Below, one piece after another: positions 1-9,426 of a stretch of DNA of 64,000 nucleotides. The notes beneath the pieces were generated by a model, which saw only the letters and a program-made list of their open reading frames with translations, was not told the DNA's origin and did not search any database. Source of the DNA: Janthinobacterium sp. J1-1 (lineage in GTDB: Bacteria > Pseudomonadota > Gammaproteobacteria > Burkholderiales > Burkholderiaceae_D); assembly GCF_030944405.1 (NCBI RefSeq), contig NZ_CP132339.1, forward strand, positions 5,642,001 to 5,706,000, given 5' to 3'. Position 1 is the first letter of the stretch. Each line of letters opens with the position of its first letter. Made by a program: the position numbers and the translations under genes.

Positions 1-388
1 CCTGAACCTGCACGCCGGTTATTCGGACATCGAATCGGGCGACCAGCACGTCGCCAACATCATCCAGCACTTGAAAGAGTCGCCGCAGTGGAAAGACATG
101 ATCGTGGTGATCACGTTCGACGAGAACGGCGGCTGGTGGGATCACGTGGCGCCGCCCAAAGGCGACCGCTGGGGTCCGGGCACGCGCATTCCCGCCATCG
201 TCGTGTCGCCGTTCGCGAAAAAAGGCGCGGTCGACCACAGCTTCTACGACACCACCTCGATCCTGCGCCTGATCACGCGCCTGCACGGCCTGCCGCTGCT
301 CGAAGGCCTGAAAGTGCGCAACGACGCGTTTGCGTCGCGCGGCGCGCTGCCGCCGGGTGATCTGACCGGCGCGCTGAGCTTCCGCTAA
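1..388 (+). CDS. Phosphoesterase family protein (acid phosphatase/phospholipase C type), C-terminal part
   Basis: Only the last ~128 codons are present; the reading frame is already open at base 2 and the 5' part lies outside the window. The visible segment has the hallmark of the PF04185 phosphoesterase family (bacterial phospholipase C and AcpA-like acid phosphatases): VVITFDENGGWWDHV, followed by GPGTRIPAIVVSPFAKKG and a YDTTSILRLI helix. The Asp/Glu and His residues in the DENGGWWDH stretch are the conserved metal-site region of the family. Members are usually exported and hydrolyse phosphomonoesters or phospholipids in the periplasm or outside the cell. Substrate cannot be decided from the C-terminus. 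It ends at a TAA 217 bases before the next gene. Confidence 0.8.
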   Translation, partial: LNLHAGYSDIESGDQHVANIIQHLKESPQWKDMIVVITFDENGGWWDHVAPPKGDRWGPGTRIPAIVVSPFAKKGAVDHSFYDTTSILRLITRLHGLPLLEGLKVRNDAFASRGALPPGDLTGALSFR

Positions 389-423
389 AGCGCCATAAGC
401 CATCCCACGATGCGGCACGGCTG

Positions 424-520
424 TGATACACTGCGTGCCGCACTTAAATCCGCAGGAGAGGTATTCCTGACGAGAGCCTCCACCATGAGCCCGACTCCAG
501 TAGCCGGGCTTTTGTTTTGT
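424..520 (+). promoter_or_regulatory. Short leader transcript with intrinsic terminator ahead of the 79-aa gene
   Basis: A TG-extended -10-like element (TGA-TACACT, 424-432) is followed about 55 bases later by an intrinsic terminator: stem AGCCCG 488-493 / CGGGCT 505-510, then TTTGTTTT. A transcript would be about 80 nt. Downstream, a second hairpin (CCCCGG 569-574 / CCGGGG 585-590) sits just 5' of the ribosome-binding site of the next gene. The arrangement fits either a free small RNA or a terminating leader that controls the 79-aa gene. I do not recognise a known riboswitch class. No convincing -35 box is visible. Confidence 0.4.
488..520 (+). terminator. Intrinsic terminator in leader
   Basis: A six-base-pair stem (AGCCCG/CGGGCT) with an 11-base loop is followed directly by a T-rich run (TTTGTTTTGT). 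It lies between the phosphoesterase stop and the 79-aa ORF and could also end the phosphoesterase transcript. Confidence 0.6.
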
Positions 521-605
521 GGCACAAGCGTACCAAGCACAGATAGAGCGGACAGATTGTTGCCCGCTCCCCGGCCTTGTTCGACCGGGGACCAGAGGTT
601 CAGAA

Positions 606-845
606 ATGAGAGATAAAAAAGACAACGCCACCATCGACTTGCCCGGTTTCGGTCCGCCGCCGCCGGCGCCGGACGTGCCCGAGCAGGATGCCGAGCCGAA
701 GCGCCGCGTGCGCACGCGCAAGGTGGCATTGAAACAGGTGCAGCTCGAACTGCTGGAGCCCACCGATACTTCGGGCCTGCCCGTCTGGACGCGCGACGAA
801 GGCCTGGACCTGACCGGCTTGCCGATCTGGGCACCCGATAACTGA
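606..845 (+). CDS. Small hypothetical protein (79 aa)
   Basis: The start is the ATG at 606, chosen because AGAGG lies 7 bases upstream; an earlier in-frame start at 519 has no such site and would run across the hairpin. The protein is acidic/proline-rich at its N-terminus (GFGPPPPAPDVPEQ), has a basic middle (KRRVRTRKVALKQ) and ends in a doubled motif, TSGLPVW and TGLPIW, about 14 residues apart. There is no signal peptide or membrane segment. It is probably a cytoplasmic lineage-restricted protein; I do not recognise the family. The paired GLP(V/I)W motifs could be short binding motifs, which is inference only. Confidence 0.6.
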   Translation: MRDKKDNATIDLPGFGPPPPAPDVPEQDAEPKRRVRTRKVALKQVQLELLEPTDTSGLPVWTRDEGLDLTGLPIWAPDN

Positions 846-957
846 AACAAGACGGCGGCTGTTTGCCGCCAGCACCACCCGCAACATCACCCGCACAAGG
901 GCGTAGAACGCCTGTAGACTGTGCCCATCCCACCCAGTTTTTTACCGGCCACGCCCC

Positions 958-2388
<1,431 letters not shown>

Positions 2389-2400
2389 TGTTGCGGTGGT

Positions 2401-2444
2401 GTCGGATTACGCGCTACGCGCCTCGGCGGCCCCGCTAATCCGAC
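2401..2444 (+). repeat. REP-like palindrome, left target half of IS110 copy 1
   Basis: Begins GTCGGATTACGCGC and ends GCTAATCCGAC, so the outer arms GTCGGATTA(C/G) and C(T)TAATCCGAC are complementary around a longer loop. The same outer arms recur at 3678, 11931, 23878 and 49105, and a GTCGGGTTA variant at 19599, 23824 and 49050. The IS begins immediately 3' of it. Confidence 0.85.
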
Positions 2445-2463
2445 CTTGTATTATTCCTCTCAT

Positions 2464-3642
<1,179 letters not shown>

Positions 3643-3677
3643 CGGGGATAACAGTATCTACCACGTACGCAACGCAG

Positions 3678-3707
3678 GTCGGATTAGGCCGCAGGCCGTA
3701 ATCCGAC
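3678..3707 (+). repeat. REP-like palindrome overlapping the 3' end of cysS
   Basis: 30-bp near-perfect inverted repeat: GTCGGATTAGGCC, GCAG, then GGCCGTAATCCGAC. It faces the repeat at 2401 and with it forms a BIME-like pair separated by a short spacer starting CTAC and ending CGCAG, now interrupted by the IS. Read on the minus strand it encodes the last codons and stop of cysS. Confidence 0.85.
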
Positions 3708-5078
3708 AGGCACCGCCCGCGCCCCCTCTGCCGTATCCTCTATCTCATACCCCACCTCGCGTACCAGCGCGCGCAAGCCGTCGGCATCACCCCAGCGCCG
3801 CTCCTTGCGCGCCACTTCGCGCTGCGCCATCCACTCTTGTACGTGCTCGGGCACCGCCACCACCGCCGGCCGCCAGTTGGCCAGGTCCAGCCCCAATGCC
3901 GTATCGAAGCGCAGCACGGTCGCCTTTTTCACGCCATCGGGCAGGCCGCTTTTCAGCAGCTCCCACAGCACCGCCAGCGCGCGTGGGTAGTTCAGGTCGT
4001 CGTTGAGGGGCGCGGCAAACTTTGCCAGCCATGCATCATCGGCCTCGCCGGAAGTGTCACCCAGCCCATGCACCGAAGTGCGCAGGCGGGACAAACCGCT
4101 GGCCGCCGCGCGCAGCGCCTCGTCGCTGAAATTGAGGCTGCTGCGGTAGTGGGCGCTCAGGCACAGGTAGCGGTAGGCCAGCGGATCGACGCCCTGCTCG
4201 ATCAGGCTTTGCAGGCGCAAAAAGTCGCCTGAGGACTTCGACATCTTCGCGTCCTGGGTTTTCAAAAACGCGCCATGCAGCCAGAAGTTGGCCAGCCGCG
4301 TGCCGTGGCGCGCCTGGGTCTGGGCGATCTCGTTGCTGTGGTGGACGGCCACATGGTCTTCGCCACCGCAATGGATGTCGAAATACGCGCCCAGGTGCTT
4401 TTCCGCCATCGCCGAGCACTCGATATGCCAGCCCGGAAAGCCCAGGCCCCACGGGCTGCTCCACTCCATCTGGCGCTGGCCCGGCGTGCCGCTGAACTTC
4501 CACAAGGCGAAGTCGCAGATATCGCGCTTGTCACCCAGCTCCACCCGTTTGCCCGCCTGCAGGCCGTCGCGATTCAGGCGGGCCAGCTGGCCGTAGTCGG
4601 GCTGGCGCGTGGTGTCGAAATAAATACCGTCCTGCGTGCGGTAGGTAAACCCCTTCGCTTCCAGGTCTTCGATAAACGCGATTTGTTCGGCGATATGGTC
4701 GGTGGCGCGGCACCAGACGGTGGGCGGCAAAATGTTCAGCAAGGCCAGGTCGCTTTCGAACGCCTGCGTGAACTGCGCGGCCAGTTCCCAGGCGGACTTG
4801 CCGCTGCGGACGCTGCGCGCTTCGAGCTTGTCGTCGCCGGTATCGGCGTCCGAGGTCAGGTGGCCCACATCGGTGATATTCATCACATGCCGCACCTCGT
4901 AGCCGTTGAACGCCAGCGCGCGGCGCAGCCCGTCGACAAACAGATAGGTGCGCAGGTTGCCCAGGTGGGCGTAGTCGTAGACCGTGGGGCCGCAGGCATA
5001 TAGTCCCGCCTTGCCAGGCTCGATGGGATCAAACGGGCGCAGGCTGCGGCCATACGTGTCGTACAGGTGGAGTGTCAT
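3684..5078 (-). CDS. cysS: Cysteinyl-tRNA synthetase
   Basis: 464-residue class I aminoacyl-tRNA synthetase charging tRNA-Cys. It shows the family start (LYDTYGRSLRPFDPIEPG), the zinc/cysteine-site Cys29 in YACGPTVYDYAHLG, the HIGH-equivalent HLGN (38-41), WHIECSAMA and HCGGEDHVAVHH for zinc and substrate binding, and KMSKSSG. The C-terminal anticodon-binding domain is complete, but the last residues (VGLRPAA) and the TAA are encoded by a REP palindrome rather than by family-conserved sequence. Upstream, on the same strand, lie a promoter, a short ORF with two Cys codons and an intrinsic terminator (5103-5297), suggesting transcription attenuation by cysteine supply. The neighbour upstream is fsr, about 230 bp away. 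Confidence 0.96.
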   Translation of the reverse strand: MTLHLYDTYGRSLRPFDPIEPGKAGLYACGPTVYDYAHLGNLRTYLFVDGLRRALAFNGYEVRHVMNITDVGHLTSDADTGDDKLEARSVRSGKSAWELAAQFTQAFESDLALLNILPPTVWCRATDHIAEQIAFIEDLEAKGFTYRTQDGIYFDTTRQPDYGQLARLNRDGLQAGKRVELGDKRDICDFALWKFSGTPGQRQMEWSSPWGLGFPGWHIECSAMAEKHLGAYFDIHCGGEDHVAVHHSNEIAQTQARHGTRLANFWLHGAFLKTQDAKMSKSSGDFLRLQSLIEQGVDPLAYRYLCLSAHYRSSLNFSDEALRAAASGLSRLRTSVHGLGDTSGEADDAWLAKFAAPLNDDLNYPRALAVLWELLKSGLPDGVKKATVLRFDTALGLDLANWRPAVVAVPEHVQEWMAQREVARKERRWGDADGLRALVREVGYEIEDTAEGARAVPVGLRPAA

Positions 5079-5102
5079 GCGGGTCTTTCGGAAGTGGTTC
5101 GG

Positions 5103-5142
5103 AAAAAGAAAATGGCCACAGGTTTTTCAACACTGTGGCCAT
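5103..5142 (-). terminator. cysS: Intrinsic terminator / attenuator upstream of cysS
   Basis: Ten-base-pair stem ATGGCCACAG (5112-5121) / CTGTGGCCAT (5133-5142) with an 11-base loop. On the minus strand it is followed by TTTTCTTTTT. It sits only 25 bases before the cysS start codon and downstream of a short ORF, the position expected of an attenuator. Confidence 0.7.
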
Positions 5143-5161
5143 CGGAATGAGGAGTAAAAGT

Positions 5162-5260
5162 TTAACGGCGCCGGGCCGCATCCTCACGGGGCCAGGTACA
5201 GGTACACAGCGCGGCAGCGGCGCCGGTGGTCATGACTGGAGGGAGGATGGAGGAGTTCAT
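5162..5260 (-). CDS. Putative cysteine-codon leader peptide of cysS (32 aa)
   Basis: A 32-codon ORF starting MNSSILPPVM, containing LCTCTWP (Cys codons TGT at 5204-5206 and 5198-5200) and ending at TAA, 19 bases before the terminator hairpin. No Shine-Dalgarno is visible, but the promoter at 5268-5297 predicts a transcript starting about 1-3 bases before the ATG, i.e. a leaderless leader mRNA as known for trpL in Alphaproteobacteria. The Cys codons are enclosed by two copies of the self-complementary CGGCGCCG, and CTGGCC just after them can pair with GGCCA of the terminator's 5' arm, giving an alternative fold. The function is inferred from position and codons only; it may be non-coding. Confidence 0.45.
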   Translation of the reverse strand: MNSSILPPVMTTGAAAALCTCTWPREDAARRR

Positions 5261-5267
5261 GGGTTTG

Positions 5268-5297
5268 ACTATCGCATGGACACTGGCGGGCCGTCAA
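5268..5297 (-). promoter_or_regulatory. Sigma70-type promoter upstream of cysS
   Basis: On the minus strand TTGACG (5292-5297) is followed by an 18-base spacer and GATAGT (5268-5273). The predicted start point falls at about 5261, next to the ATG of the putative leader ORF. The -35 lies in a GC-rich hairpin just after the fsr stop. Confidence 0.6.
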
Positions 5298-5311
5298 GCC
5301 CGCCTGGCCAA

Positions 5312-6550
5312 TTACTTTTTCGGCGCCTGTTCGATATGCGGCAGCAGCACCGTCAAAATGCCCAGCAGCGGCAGGTAGGAGCATATCTGGTACACATACG
5401 CGATGCCGGAAATATCGGCGATATGGCCCATGGCGGCCGCCGCGATGCCGGACACGCCGAACATCAGGCCGAAGAAGATACCGGCGATCATGCCGACCTT
5501 GCCCGGCACCAGTTCCTGCGCAAACACGACAATGGCGGAAAACGCGGACGAGATCACGAAGCCGATGATCACCGTCAGCACGGCCGTCCAGAACAGGTCC
5601 ACGTAGGGCAGCAGCAGGGTAAATGGCGCGGCGCCCAGGATCGAGATCCAGATCACGCGCTTGCGGCCGATGCGGTCGCCGATCGGGCCGCCCATAAAGG
5701 TGCCGGCCGCGACAGCCGCGAGGAACAGGAACAGATAGAGCTGGGCCGCGCCGATGCTCAGGTGGAATTTGTCGATCAGGTAAAACGTGTAATAGCTCGA
5801 CAGGCTGGCCATGTAGATGTATTTCGAGAACACCAGCAGCGCCAGTACCGCCAGCGCCCCCATCACCTTGTTGCGCGACAGGTTGGTGACGTGGCCGCCC
5901 GCTTTCGGCTTGAAGCTGGCCAAATGGCCGCTATACCAGCGGCTGACGCTGTACAGCACGCCGATGGCCAGCACCGCCAGCAGGCTGAACCAGGCGATAT
6001 TGCCCTGGCCACGGCCGACGATGACGGCCGCCGCCAACAGCGGACCCAGCGCCGAACCAACATTGCCGCCGACCTGGAACAGTGACTGCGCAAAGCCGTA
6101 GCGTCCACCCGAGGCCATGCGCGCCACCCTCGACGCTTCCGGGTGGAAGGTCGAGGAGCCGACGCCGATCAGGCCGGAGGCGATCAGCAGGGTCGGGAAG
6201 GTCGAGACGATGGACAGCATCAGCACGCCGGCCAGCGTAAAGCACATGCCGACCGGCAGCAAGAACGGCAATGGACGGCGGTCGGTGTACAGGCCGATCC
6301 ACGGCTGCAGCAAGGACGCCGTGCACTGGAAGGTCAGGGTAATCAGGCCGACCTGGGTAAAGCTGAGGGCAAACTCGGCTTTCAGCATCGGGTAAATCGA
6401 CGGCAGCAGGGCCTGGATCAGGTCATTGAGCAAGTGCACGAAGGCGACGGCGCCCAGGATGTGCATGGCCAGGCCGGATTGCTGCTGGGAAGGAGAAATG
6501 GTCTTGGCGGCCGCAACGGGCGTGGCCAGGGTATCGGTAGTGGTATGCAT
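5312..6550 (-). CDS. fsr: MFS efflux transporter, Fsr (fosmidomycin resistance) type
   Basis: 412-residue inner-membrane protein with about 12 hydrophobic segments. It follows E. coli Fsr through its whole length as I recall it: HLLNDLIQALLPSIYP, LITLTFQCTASLLQP, LPVGMCFTLAGVLML, STFHPEASRVARMASGGRYG, SLFQVGGNVGSALGPLLAA, and DRIGRKRVIW between the halves. Fsr proteins export fosmidomycin and related compounds by proton antiport. The gene is divergent from an AraC regulator with about 108 bp between them, so that regulator probably controls it. A GGCGGGC/GCCCGCC hairpin follows the stop codon. Confidence 0.9.
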   Translation of the reverse strand: MHTTTDTLATPVAAAKTISPSQQQSGLAMHILGAVAFVHLLNDLIQALLPSIYPMLKAEFALSFTQVGLITLTFQCTASLLQPWIGLYTDRRPLPFLLPVGMCFTLAGVLMLSIVSTFPTLLIASGLIGVGSSTFHPEASRVARMASGGRYGFAQSLFQVGGNVGSALGPLLAAAVIVGRGQGNIAWFSLLAVLAIGVLYSVSRWYSGHLASFKPKAGGHVTNLSRNKVMGALAVLALLVFSKYIYMASLSSYYTFYLIDKFHLSIGAAQLYLFLFLAAVAAGTFMGGPIGDRIGRKRVIWISILGAAPFTLLLPYVDLFWTAVLTVIIGFVISSAFSAIVVFAQELVPGKVGMIAGIFFGLMFGVSGIAAAAMGHIADISGIAYVYQICSYLPLLGILTVLLPHIEQAPKK

Positions 6551-6658
6551 GGTGCTTTCAAGATCGTGCAGCCCCTGGAACGGGCCGGCAGGAAAGCCAG
6601 TATAGTATGGGCGTCGAACTGATCACTTCCAATAATCGTCGCCCAAGTGACAAACACC

Positions 6659-7495
6659 ATGCAGACCAACCACCCCGCCTTGGCCGATGCCGACGGCATG
6701 ACATTTACGCGCAGCAGCAATTCCGGCGATTACCAATATGTGCCGCGCCCGGTGGCGGTAATGTCCAGGCAATATGACGCCGCCGCCTACACGCCGCCAC
6801 ACAGCCATGTGCGCGCGCAACTGCTGTTCGCCACCGAGGGCGTGATGCGCGTGACCACCGAGCATGGCGTATGGATATTACCGCCGCGCCGGGCCTTGCT
6901 GATCCCGGTGGGCGTGGTGCATGAACTCGATATCCTGAGCGCCCTCAGCATGCGTACCGTGTATATCGATGCGCAGGCCGCCGCCGTGTTCGGCCCGGCC
7001 TGCAAGGTGGTGGAAGTGAGCCGGCTGCTGCGCGAGCTGATCCTGGCGCTGCTGGACGAAGACGTGCATTACGCGATCAACGGCCGCGGCGACTGGCTGG
7101 CCAGCCTGATCCTGTCGGAACTGGCGCGCGCCGACACGGTGCCGATCGCCATTCCCTGGCCGCGCGACCGGCGCCTGGTGGCCGTCTGCACTGCCATCAT
7201 GGCGGCGCCCGGCAGCCGGCGCAGCATCGAAGACTGGGCCCAGGACGCGGGCGCCAGCGCGCGCACCCTGATCCGGTTGTTTCCGCGCGAGACGGGGCTG
7301 CACTACCGCCAATGGCTGCAGCAGGTGCACCTGGCCGAGGCGTTCTGCCGGCTGGACCGTGGCGAAGGCGTGGGCGCGATCGCCTTTGCGCTGGGCTACG
7401 CCAGCCCCAGCGCTTTTTCCGCCATGTTTCGCCGCATCCTGGGCCGCACGCCCCAGCACTACCTGAGCGAATGGCGCGGCGCCGACCAGGCTTGA
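6659..7495 (+). CDS. AraC-family transcriptional regulator with cupin sensor domain
   Basis: About 278 residues. The N-terminal cupin-like domain has the motif HSHVRAQLLFATEGVMRV and PPRRALLIPVGVVHEL; the C-terminal ~100 residues carry two helix-turn-helix units (SIEDWAQDAGASARTLIRLF and GVGAIAFALGYASPSAFSAMF, the second being the AraC signature). The ATG at 6659 is preferred; a GTG at 6647 is in frame but neither has a clear ribosome-binding site. It is divergent from the Fsr-type pump and most likely regulates that pump and itself in response to a small ligand. A TATAGT box at about 6601 may be its -10 element. Confidence 0.88.
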   Translation: MQTNHPALADADGMTFTRSSNSGDYQYVPRPVAVMSRQYDAAAYTPPHSHVRAQLLFATEGVMRVTTEHGVWILPPRRALLIPVGVVHELDILSALSMRTVYIDAQAAAVFGPACKVVEVSRLLRELILALLDEDVHYAINGRGDWLASLILSELARADTVPIAIPWPRDRRLVAVCTAIMAAPGSRRSIEDWAQDAGASARTLIRLFPRETGLHYRQWLQQVHLAEAFCRLDRGEGVGAIAFALGYASPSAFSAMFRRILGRTPQHYLSEWRGADQA

Positions 7496-7510
7496 AACTG
7501 CGGAGTCGCC

Positions 7511-7963
7511 TCAATTGCGCTTCAGCAGATCCATCTCGGCCATGCTGGGCTGGCCGAACACCACGGTGCTGACTTCGCCCGCCTTGTCCAGCCCCGTGTA
7601 CGTGCCGGCCACGCTTTGCTCCTGCGGGTCATACACCAGCATGAAGCGGTGGCCGCAGTTGTGCGGCTCGCACACGCTGGTCAGCAGGCGCGGCGAGCCG
7701 TCGAGATCGACCGGCGTCAGCGGTGTCGCCACGCCATCGGGCACCCAGCGCGGACGACGGATATTGGCCTTCCTGAGTTCGACCAGGAAGGCCATGCGGA
7801 AGGCACGGTCATTTTTATAAACTTCAGGAAAATAGGGGCAGTCGGTGGCGTCGTGGCAGGCCAGTGCCTGTTCGATCAGCGATGGCGCAGGACTTTTGGC
7901 CCCGGCTGGTGTGGCGCACAGGGCCAGGCTCGTCAAGAGCAAGGCCAGCAAGCGGATAGGCAT
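7511..7963 (-). CDS. Ivy-type periplasmic C-type lysozyme inhibitor
   Basis: 150 residues from the ATG at 7963, chosen because AGGAG lies 6 bases upstream and a clean signal peptide follows (MPIRLLALLLTSLALCATPAGA). The diagnostic element is CEPHNCG near residue 97, matching the protruding CKPHDC loop of Ivy that plugs the lysozyme active site; the two cysteines form the loop disulphide. Another Cys pair (CHDATDC) occurs near residues 36-42. Members protect the periplasm from host or predator lysozyme and from the cell's own lytic transglycosylases. It is the last gene before the AraC regulator, convergent with it (15 bp gap). Confidence 0.8.
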   Translation of the reverse strand: MPIRLLALLLTSLALCATPAGAKSPAPSLIEQALACHDATDCPYFPEVYKNDRAFRMAFLVELRKANIRRPRWVPDGVATPLTPVDLDGSPRLLTSVCEPHNCGHRFMLVYDPQEQSVAGTYTGLDKAGEVSTVVFGQPSMAEMDLLKRN

Positions 7964-8055
7964 GGCAACTCCTGTGGAAAAACACGAGAACCAGCATAGC
8001 AGAATGTGCCGGTGGCCGGTGCCAGCCTGCCATATGGCACGCCTTATGGCAAGCC

Positions 8056-8466
8056 TTACAGCGAGCAGCGTATGCCGACCACGCCATTGACCTTGCCTTC
8101 GGGCCAATCGGTCTCGCGCCAGCGAAACACGCCGGGGGCCACGAAGATCAGTTGCCATTCGACCAACTTGCCATCGGCCGTACGGCGGTTTTCAGCGTCA
8201 TAGCGCAGGGTCAGGCTGCGATCCGTTTCCGCCAGCACCGTGGCGGAAAACCGGTTGGTTTCGCCTAGCTTGCTGACCCAGGTGCGATCATTGAAAATGA
8301 CCAGCTTTTGCCGATCGTCCGACAATTGCATGCGCGACAGGCGCCGCACGCCATCGCAAGCACTGTTGGCATTCACGCTTTCCGCCCAGCTGCCGGACAA
8401 CTGCGTTTCATCGAAAGCAAGGGGTGCGGCAGTCACGGCGGCACTGAGCAGCAAGGTGGCAAGCAT
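8056..8466 (-). CDS. Exported hypothetical protein
   Basis: 136 residues from the ATG at 8466 (MLATLLLSAAVTAAPLAF), giving a short signal peptide with an Ala-x-Ala-like cleavage site; an in-frame TTG at 8496 would add ten residues with no better start signal. The mature part contains GSWAESVNANSACDG, a second Cys near the C-terminus (GIRCSL) that could pair with the first, and several beta-strand-like stretches (LVIFNDRTWVSKL, SLTLRYDAEN, WQLIFVAPGVFRWRE), suggesting a small lipocalin-like barrel. I do not recognise the family. It lies about 90 bp upstream of the Ivy gene on the same strand and may be co-transcribed. Confidence 0.65.
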   Translation of the reverse strand: MLATLLLSAAVTAAPLAFDETQLSGSWAESVNANSACDGVRRLSRMQLSDDRQKLVIFNDRTWVSKLGETNRFSATVLAETDRSLTLRYDAENRRTADGKLVEWQLIFVAPGVFRWRETDWPEGKVNGVVGIRCSL

Positions 8467-8552
8467 GGATGTCGGGAGTCGCTGAAAATAAAACAAGTTT
8501 ACAGCATAGCAGTGTCTGAACAGAAACGTTGTTACATAGTATTAAATTCAGG

Positions 8553-8583
8553 TAAAAAAAAGCGCTGCCCGCAGGCAGCGCTT
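8553..8583 (-). terminator. Intrinsic terminator of earP-efp
   Basis: Ten-base-pair stem AAGCGCTGCC (8560-8569) / GGCAGCGCTT (8574-8583) with tetraloop CGCA. On the minus strand it is followed by seven or more T residues. It lies about 130 bp after the efp stop. Confidence 0.85.
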
Positions 8584-8715
8584 CTTGAGCAGTATGTAAC
8601 GCCTGGCAAAACCGTAGCGAGCGGCGGCGAGTTGTGGCCGAGACGCGGAGCTGTGCGAATGCACAGTGAGCATCGCAGGCCGCAAATCGTGACGCGCAGT
8701 AGGTTTGGTCAGGTG

Positions 8716-9291
8716 TTAGTTACGGACGACGCGTTTGTATTCGTTGGTACGCGTGTCGATTTCGATCACGTCGTCTTGTGCCACGAACAGTGGCACTTGC
8801 ACGGTGTGGCGATGTGCATCGATGGCGTTTTCGATCTTGGCTTCTTTCAGGACGTTGCCCGAAGTGTTGCCCTTGACCGCAGGCTCCGAGTACACGACCT
8901 GGCGTGCGATGGTGGTTGGCAGTTCAACCGAGATGGCTTTGCCATCGTAGAAAATGGCTTCGCATTCCATGCCATCTTTCAGGTAGTTCAGCGCTTCGCC
9001 CAGGTTTTCTTCTTCGATTTCGTACTGGTTGTATTCGGTGTCCATGAACACGAACAGCGGATCGGCGAAGTACGAGTAGGTCACTGGCTTTTTATCCAGA
9101 ACAACAACGTCGAACTTGTCGTCGCCGCGGAACACGTTTTCCATCGGGGTGTTGGTCAGAAGATTTTTCATCTTCCATTTGTAGGTGAAGCCCGTGCGGC
9201 TCGAACCGTTGACATCAGAACGCAACACGATCATAGGCTTGCTGTCGACCATGATGATATTGCCAACACGAATTTCTTTTGCGGGTTTCAT
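8716..9291 (-). CDS. efp: Translation elongation factor P (Arg32 type)
   Basis: 191 residues: N-terminal KOW-like domain, then two OB domains ending [22 protein letters not shown] ([14 protein letters not shown]). EF-P binds between the P and E sites and relieves ribosome stalling at polyproline stretches. The tip loop reads [10 protein letters not shown] with Arg at position 32, the residue that is rhamnosylated by EarP in Beta- and some Gammaproteobacteria, instead of the Lys34 used by the EpmA system. The earP gene lies directly upstream on the same strand, so the modification system is complete. An intrinsic terminator follows at 8553-8583. Confidence 0.97.
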   Translation of the reverse strand: MKPAKEIRVGNIIMVDSKPMIVLRSDVNGSSRTGFTYKWKMKNLLTNTPMENVFRGDDKFDVVVLDKKPVTYSYFADPLFVFMDTEYNQYEIEEENLGEALNYLKDGMECEAIFYDGKAISVELPTTIARQVVYSEPAVKGNTSGNVLKEAKIENAIDAHRHTVQVPLFVAQDDVIEIDTRTNEYKRVVRN

Positions 9292-9426
9292 AGAAGTGTA
9301 CGTAAAAAGTGGGTTGCATGAAGACCATCTGCCGCCGGTGCGCCATCGGCGCCGCAGGCTTGCGTTTGATCGGTTTAAAATCTGTCAGAATTAACCGGGC
9401 ATTTTACCTTAATTTTGTGCCAGCGC

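Noticed and set aside
466..473. CTGACGAG resembling a hammerhead ribozyme core
   Set aside because: The GAAA strand and the stem at the cleavage site are missing; chance match.
2401..2444. REP palindromes read as rho-independent terminators
   Set aside because: None of the REP dyads is followed by a T tract on either strand; they are repeats, though they may still affect 3' ends of RNA.
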